Part shown: piece after piece, positions 61,010-64,000 of the stretch | Numbering within the stretch: position 1 is the first letter of the stretch | Layout: each line of letters begins with the position of its first letter | DNA from: Hymenopus coronatus | Taxonomy: Eukaryota; Arthropoda; Insecta; Mantodea; Hymenopodidae | Assembly: GCA_030762935.1 (NCBI GenBank) | Contig: CM060890.1 | Coordinates: 151,934,129-151,998,128 of the forward strand | Length of the DNA: 64,000 nt | Reading direction: 5' to 3' | Position numbers and translations under genes: made by a program | The notes under the pieces: generated by a model | Told to the model about the DNA's origin: nothing | Database searches by the model: none | What the model saw: only the letters and a program-made list of their open reading frames with translations

Positions 61010-61085
61010 TCTCTTGCTAATCTCCATAAAGTACCGGGCCAGGCGCTCGGGATAGCGTGGGTTCGATTCCCGCGATTAGGCAAAT
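61010..61085 (+). repeat. tRNA-like remnant, possible SINE head
   Basis: Box B-like GGGTTCGATTCCCGC at about 61049-61063 is preceded by a degenerate arm (CCGGGCCAGGCGCTCGG) and followed by GATTAGGCAAATG. Box A is not convincing. A SINE fragment is more likely than a functional tRNA. Confidence 0.45.
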
Positions 61086-61582
61086 GCTGGAGAACTTCTT
61101 CATTCCTCGAATTTCTTGTCTCTTTATTTTACCTCCATTTCACTCAACAGGGTTGTCATGTCAACGGGACTGAAGTGGTGGTGAATCAGCTCTTAGCGCT
61201 CACGTGTCCAGATGAAGAACTACCTGGACACTGCTAGGCCGAGACTCTTTCCTGGTATCACCCGCCCGTCGATAATACTCTCAGACCCTCCTGGGCTTTG
61301 TCGCACACATGCGACAAAAATGCTATCTTATGGAAACACATGTAGAAGGTCTCCCTTAGAAAGTCTATATAAAAGAAACCCCAAGGGGATAGAAACTGTG
61401 GACCTCCGGGAGCAACCTTTTATAACTAAGATTATCTAACGTTACTACATTAGAAAGAAAAGTACACTGAAGCACCAAACGTCGTAACATAATGTTTTGA
61501 AGAACAACCAATTATAGAAATATTCCGTTTTGAATATTTACTATTTTATTAATGCTCGTCTATATTGTAAGTTTTCCTTCTT
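61086..61582. other. unassigned spacer, possible SINE body
   Basis: No gene recognised. The segment to about 61440 may be the body of an element headed by the tRNA-like remnant. An 11-bp GTCGCACACAT/ATGCGACA hairpin lies near 61299-61317. Confidence 0.35.
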
Positions 61583-61721
61583 TTTACATTTTCTACATAT
61601 ACATGGTACATAGAGAAGGTATTGCCTTCCATCCGAAAATCCGATTTCATCTGAAATACTATATAGGTTCAATGCTCTCCTGTCAGGGTATATATATATA
61701 TATATATATATAAAAGGTCCA
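61583..61721 (+). repeat. PER 5' end running into the TG array
   Basis: TTACATTTTCTACATATACA then TACATAGAGAAGGTATTGCC and ATCCGAAAATCCGATTTCAT are PER positions 1-100. They are followed by CTCTCCTGTCAGGG, a TA run (61689-61713) and AAAAGGTCC, the block that in intact copies precedes the internal GTGTGT tract. Here that tract opens into the 2.2-kb array. Confidence 0.85.
61689..61713. repeat. TA microsatellite
   Basis: About twelve TA dinucleotides inside the PER fragment. Confidence 0.95.
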
Positions 61722-62604
61722 TAAGTATGTGTATGTGTATATATGTATATATGTGTATGTGTATATATGTATATATGTGTATGTGTATATATGTGTATGT
61801 GTGTATTTATGTGAGTATGTGTGTATATATGTGTATGTATGTGTATGTGTTTATATATATGTGTGTGTGTATGTAAGTGTATGTGTGAATATGTGTGTAT
61901 GTGTATGTGTGTATCTGTATATGTGTATATATGTGTATGTGTGTATATACGTGTATGTATGTGTATGTGTGTATGTGTAATGTGTGTACGTGTGTATGAG
62001 TGTATGTGTGTATGTGTATATGTGTATATATGTGTATGTACGTGTGTATATGTGTGTATGTGTGTATATGTGTGTATGTGTATATGTATATAAATGTGTA
62101 TGAGTATATGTGTATGAGTATATATGTGTATGTGTATATGTGTATGTGTATATGTGTATATGTGTATATATGTGTATGTATGTGTATATATATATGTGTA
62201 TGTATGTGTATGTGTGTATGTGTGTATATGTGTGTATGTGTGTATATGTGTGTATGTGTGCATGTGTTTATGTGTGTATGTGTGTATATATGTGTATGTG
62301 TATGTGTGCATGTGTGTATATGTGTATATATGTGTACGTATGTGTGTATGTATGTGTATTTATGTGTATGTGTATACGTGTGTATGAATGTGTATGTATG
62401 TGTATGTATGTGTAGGTATGTGTGTATGTGTATATATGTGTATGTATGTATGTTTATATGTGTGTATGAGTGTATATGTGTGTATGTATGTGTATATATG
62501 TGTATGTATGTGTATATATGTGTATGTATGTGTATATGTGTGTATGTATGTGTATATATGTGTATGTATGTGTATGTATGTGTATATGTATGTGTATGCA
62601 TGTG

Positions 62605-62635
<31 letters not shown>

Positions 62636-63897
62636 GTATCTATGTATTAGTATATATTTATGGGTATGTACGTTTGTGTATGTGTGTATGTATTTTTATC
62701 TGTGTATATATGTCCATGTGTATGTATATGTGAGTATGTGTATATATGTGTAAGTTTGTGTACATGCGTATATATATGTATATGTGTATGTGTATGTTTG
62801 TGTATGTGTGAATATGTATGTGTATGTGTGTAAGTGTATATGTATGTGTATGTGTGTATATCTATGTGTATGTGTGTATGTGTATGTGCGTAAGTGTGTA
62901 TATGTGTGTATGTGTGTATATGTATGTGTATGTGTGTATATGTATGTGTATGTGTGTATATGTATGTGTATGTGTGTATATGTATGTGTGTTTATGCATG
63001 TGTCTGTGTGTATATATGTTTGTGAACGTGTATGTGTGTATGTGTGTATATATGCATGTGTATGTGTGTATGTGTATGTATATGTATGTGTATATGTATA
63101 TGTATGTGTGTTTTTATGTGTGTATATGTATATGTATGGGTGTATGTGTGTATATGTATATGTATGGGTGTATGTGTGTATATGTATATATGTGCATGTG
63201 TTTGTTTATGTGTGCATGTGTATGTCTGTATGTAAGTATATGTGTGTAAATATGTGCATGTGTAAGTATGTGTATATATATGTGTGTATGTGTATGTGTG
63301 TATGTGTAAGTATGTGCATGTATATGAGTGCGTGTGTTTGTGTGTGTAAGTATGTGTATGTGTGTATGTGTGTATTTGTAAGAATGTGTATGTGTGTATG
63401 TGTAAGTATGTGCATGTATATGTGTGCATGTGTTTGTGTATATGTGTATATGTATGTGTAATTATATGTATATATGTCTGTATGCGTTTGTGTATATGTG
63501 TATATGTAAGTATGTGTATGTGTATGTGTATGTGTAAGTATGTGTATGTGTGTATGTGCATGTATATGTGTGTATGTGTTTGTGTATATGTGTATATGTA
63601 AGTATGTGCATGTATATGAGTTTATGTGTTTGTGTATATGTGTATATGTAAGTATCTGTATGTGTAAGTATGTGCATGTATATGTGTGTATGTGTTTGTG
63701 TATATGTGTATATGTAAGTATGTGTATATGTAAATATGTGTATGTGTAAGTATGTGCATGTATATGTGTGTGTATGTGTTTGTGTATATGTGTATATGTA
63801 AGTATGTGTTTGTGTAATTATGTGTGTATATGTATGTGTGTACGTGTGTATATGTAGGTGTGTGTATGTGTAAGTATGTGTATGTATATGTGTGTAT
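61722..63897. repeat. 2.2-kb TG/TATG compound array
   Basis: GTGTATATGTGTATGTGTGT-type sequence throughout, with local sub-repeats such as GTAAGTATGTGCATGTATAT (several copies after 63300). The array starts where PER has GGTCCGTGTGTG and ends at the head of a SINE at 63898. Long open frames on both strands (MYVYICIYVYVC- and HTYTYIHTY-type) are artefacts of stop-free words. Confidence 0.97.
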
Positions 63898-64000
63898 GGG
63901 CCGCGCCGTGGCCGAGTGGTTAGACCACTCGCCTCTCACCTAGACGGCCCGGGTTCGATCCCAAGCGACCGCATGTGAGATTTGTGGTGGACAAAGCGGC
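63898..64000 (+). mobile_element. tRNA-derived SINE, cut by window end
   Basis: Head GGGCCGCGCCGTGGCCGAGT then GGTTAGACCACTCGCC, with box A TGGCCGAGTGG, box B GGGTTCGATCCC and the family block TTTGTGGTGGACAAAG. The same family is at 14325-14524 and 10301-10485. This copy has the best-preserved promoter boxes of the three. The extended acceptor region argues against a functional tRNA gene. Confidence 0.85.

Noticed and set aside
60820..61083. 87-codon minus-strand open frame as a small gene
   Set aside because: It overlaps a tRNA-like remnant and reads like translated SINE sequence; no domain recognised.
61541..63939. Histidine/threonine/tyrosine-rich and cysteine/tyrosine-rich frames in the TG array
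   Set aside because: Simple-sequence artefacts; overlapping frames are open on both strands.
63898..64000. Functional tRNA gene at the window end
   Set aside because: Good A and B boxes, but the sequence continues into the same SINE body seen at 14325-14524 and the acceptor stem does not pair properly.

Overview
This window is eukaryotic, very AT-rich and almost entirely repetitive. Only two stretches look like exons of a host gene. There are no bacterial-type genes, operons, rRNA genes or CRISPR arrays. An intact mariner transposase, several different tRNA-derived SINEs and long repeat-filled introns point to an arthropod, probably an insect with a large genome. That is an inference from remembered SINE and mariner types and was not tested by a search.

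Host gene: two minus-strand exon candidates (16385-16551 and about 5890-6075) join in matching codon phase. Together they encode a stretch resembling the N-terminal part of NACHT and WD-repeat proteins (NWD1/NWD2-like). The intron between them is about 10.3 kb. It holds a 130-bp satellite, an intact mariner, SINE copies and several copies of a dispersed repeat. A GC-richer segment near 22.7-22.95 kb may be a 5' exon or promoter, but this is weak.

Tandem arrays: a 50-bp satellite (1-1788, running off the left edge), a 130-bp satellite (7701-8587), a 64-bp satellite (16550-20010, with a 576-bp higher-order repeat), a 6-kb ATT/ACTGTT array (25746-31720), an 18-kb array of about 590 copies of a 30-bp unit (36627-54602), a CA-rich array (55955-59549) and a TG-rich array (61722-63897). 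Long open frames inside these arrays are artefacts of stop-free, frame-preserving repeats.

Dispersed elements: one noncoding family, here called PER (palindrome-ended repeat), occurs about 22 times. It starts with a hairpin-forming palindrome, and at least four copies are fold-back composites with long terminal inverted repeats. PER copies appear to be a substrate for later events. The mariner and a decayed pogo-like element both landed in PER palindromes, a LINE tail landed in another copy, and several microsatellite arrays begin inside PER. Other elements are a MITE-like element with TIRs over 100 bp (6156-6767), a broken mariner (4644-5300) and at least seven SINE copies or fragments in several families. 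One SINE sits inside the 18-kb array with a 13-bp target-site duplication.

The two strongest structural observations concern how arrays arose. The 64-bp satellite begins exactly at an exon's splice acceptor and carries that acceptor in each unit. The 18-kb array has a nearby paralogue (55434-55610) with matching flanks and a single 30-bp unit, apparently the unexpanded state.
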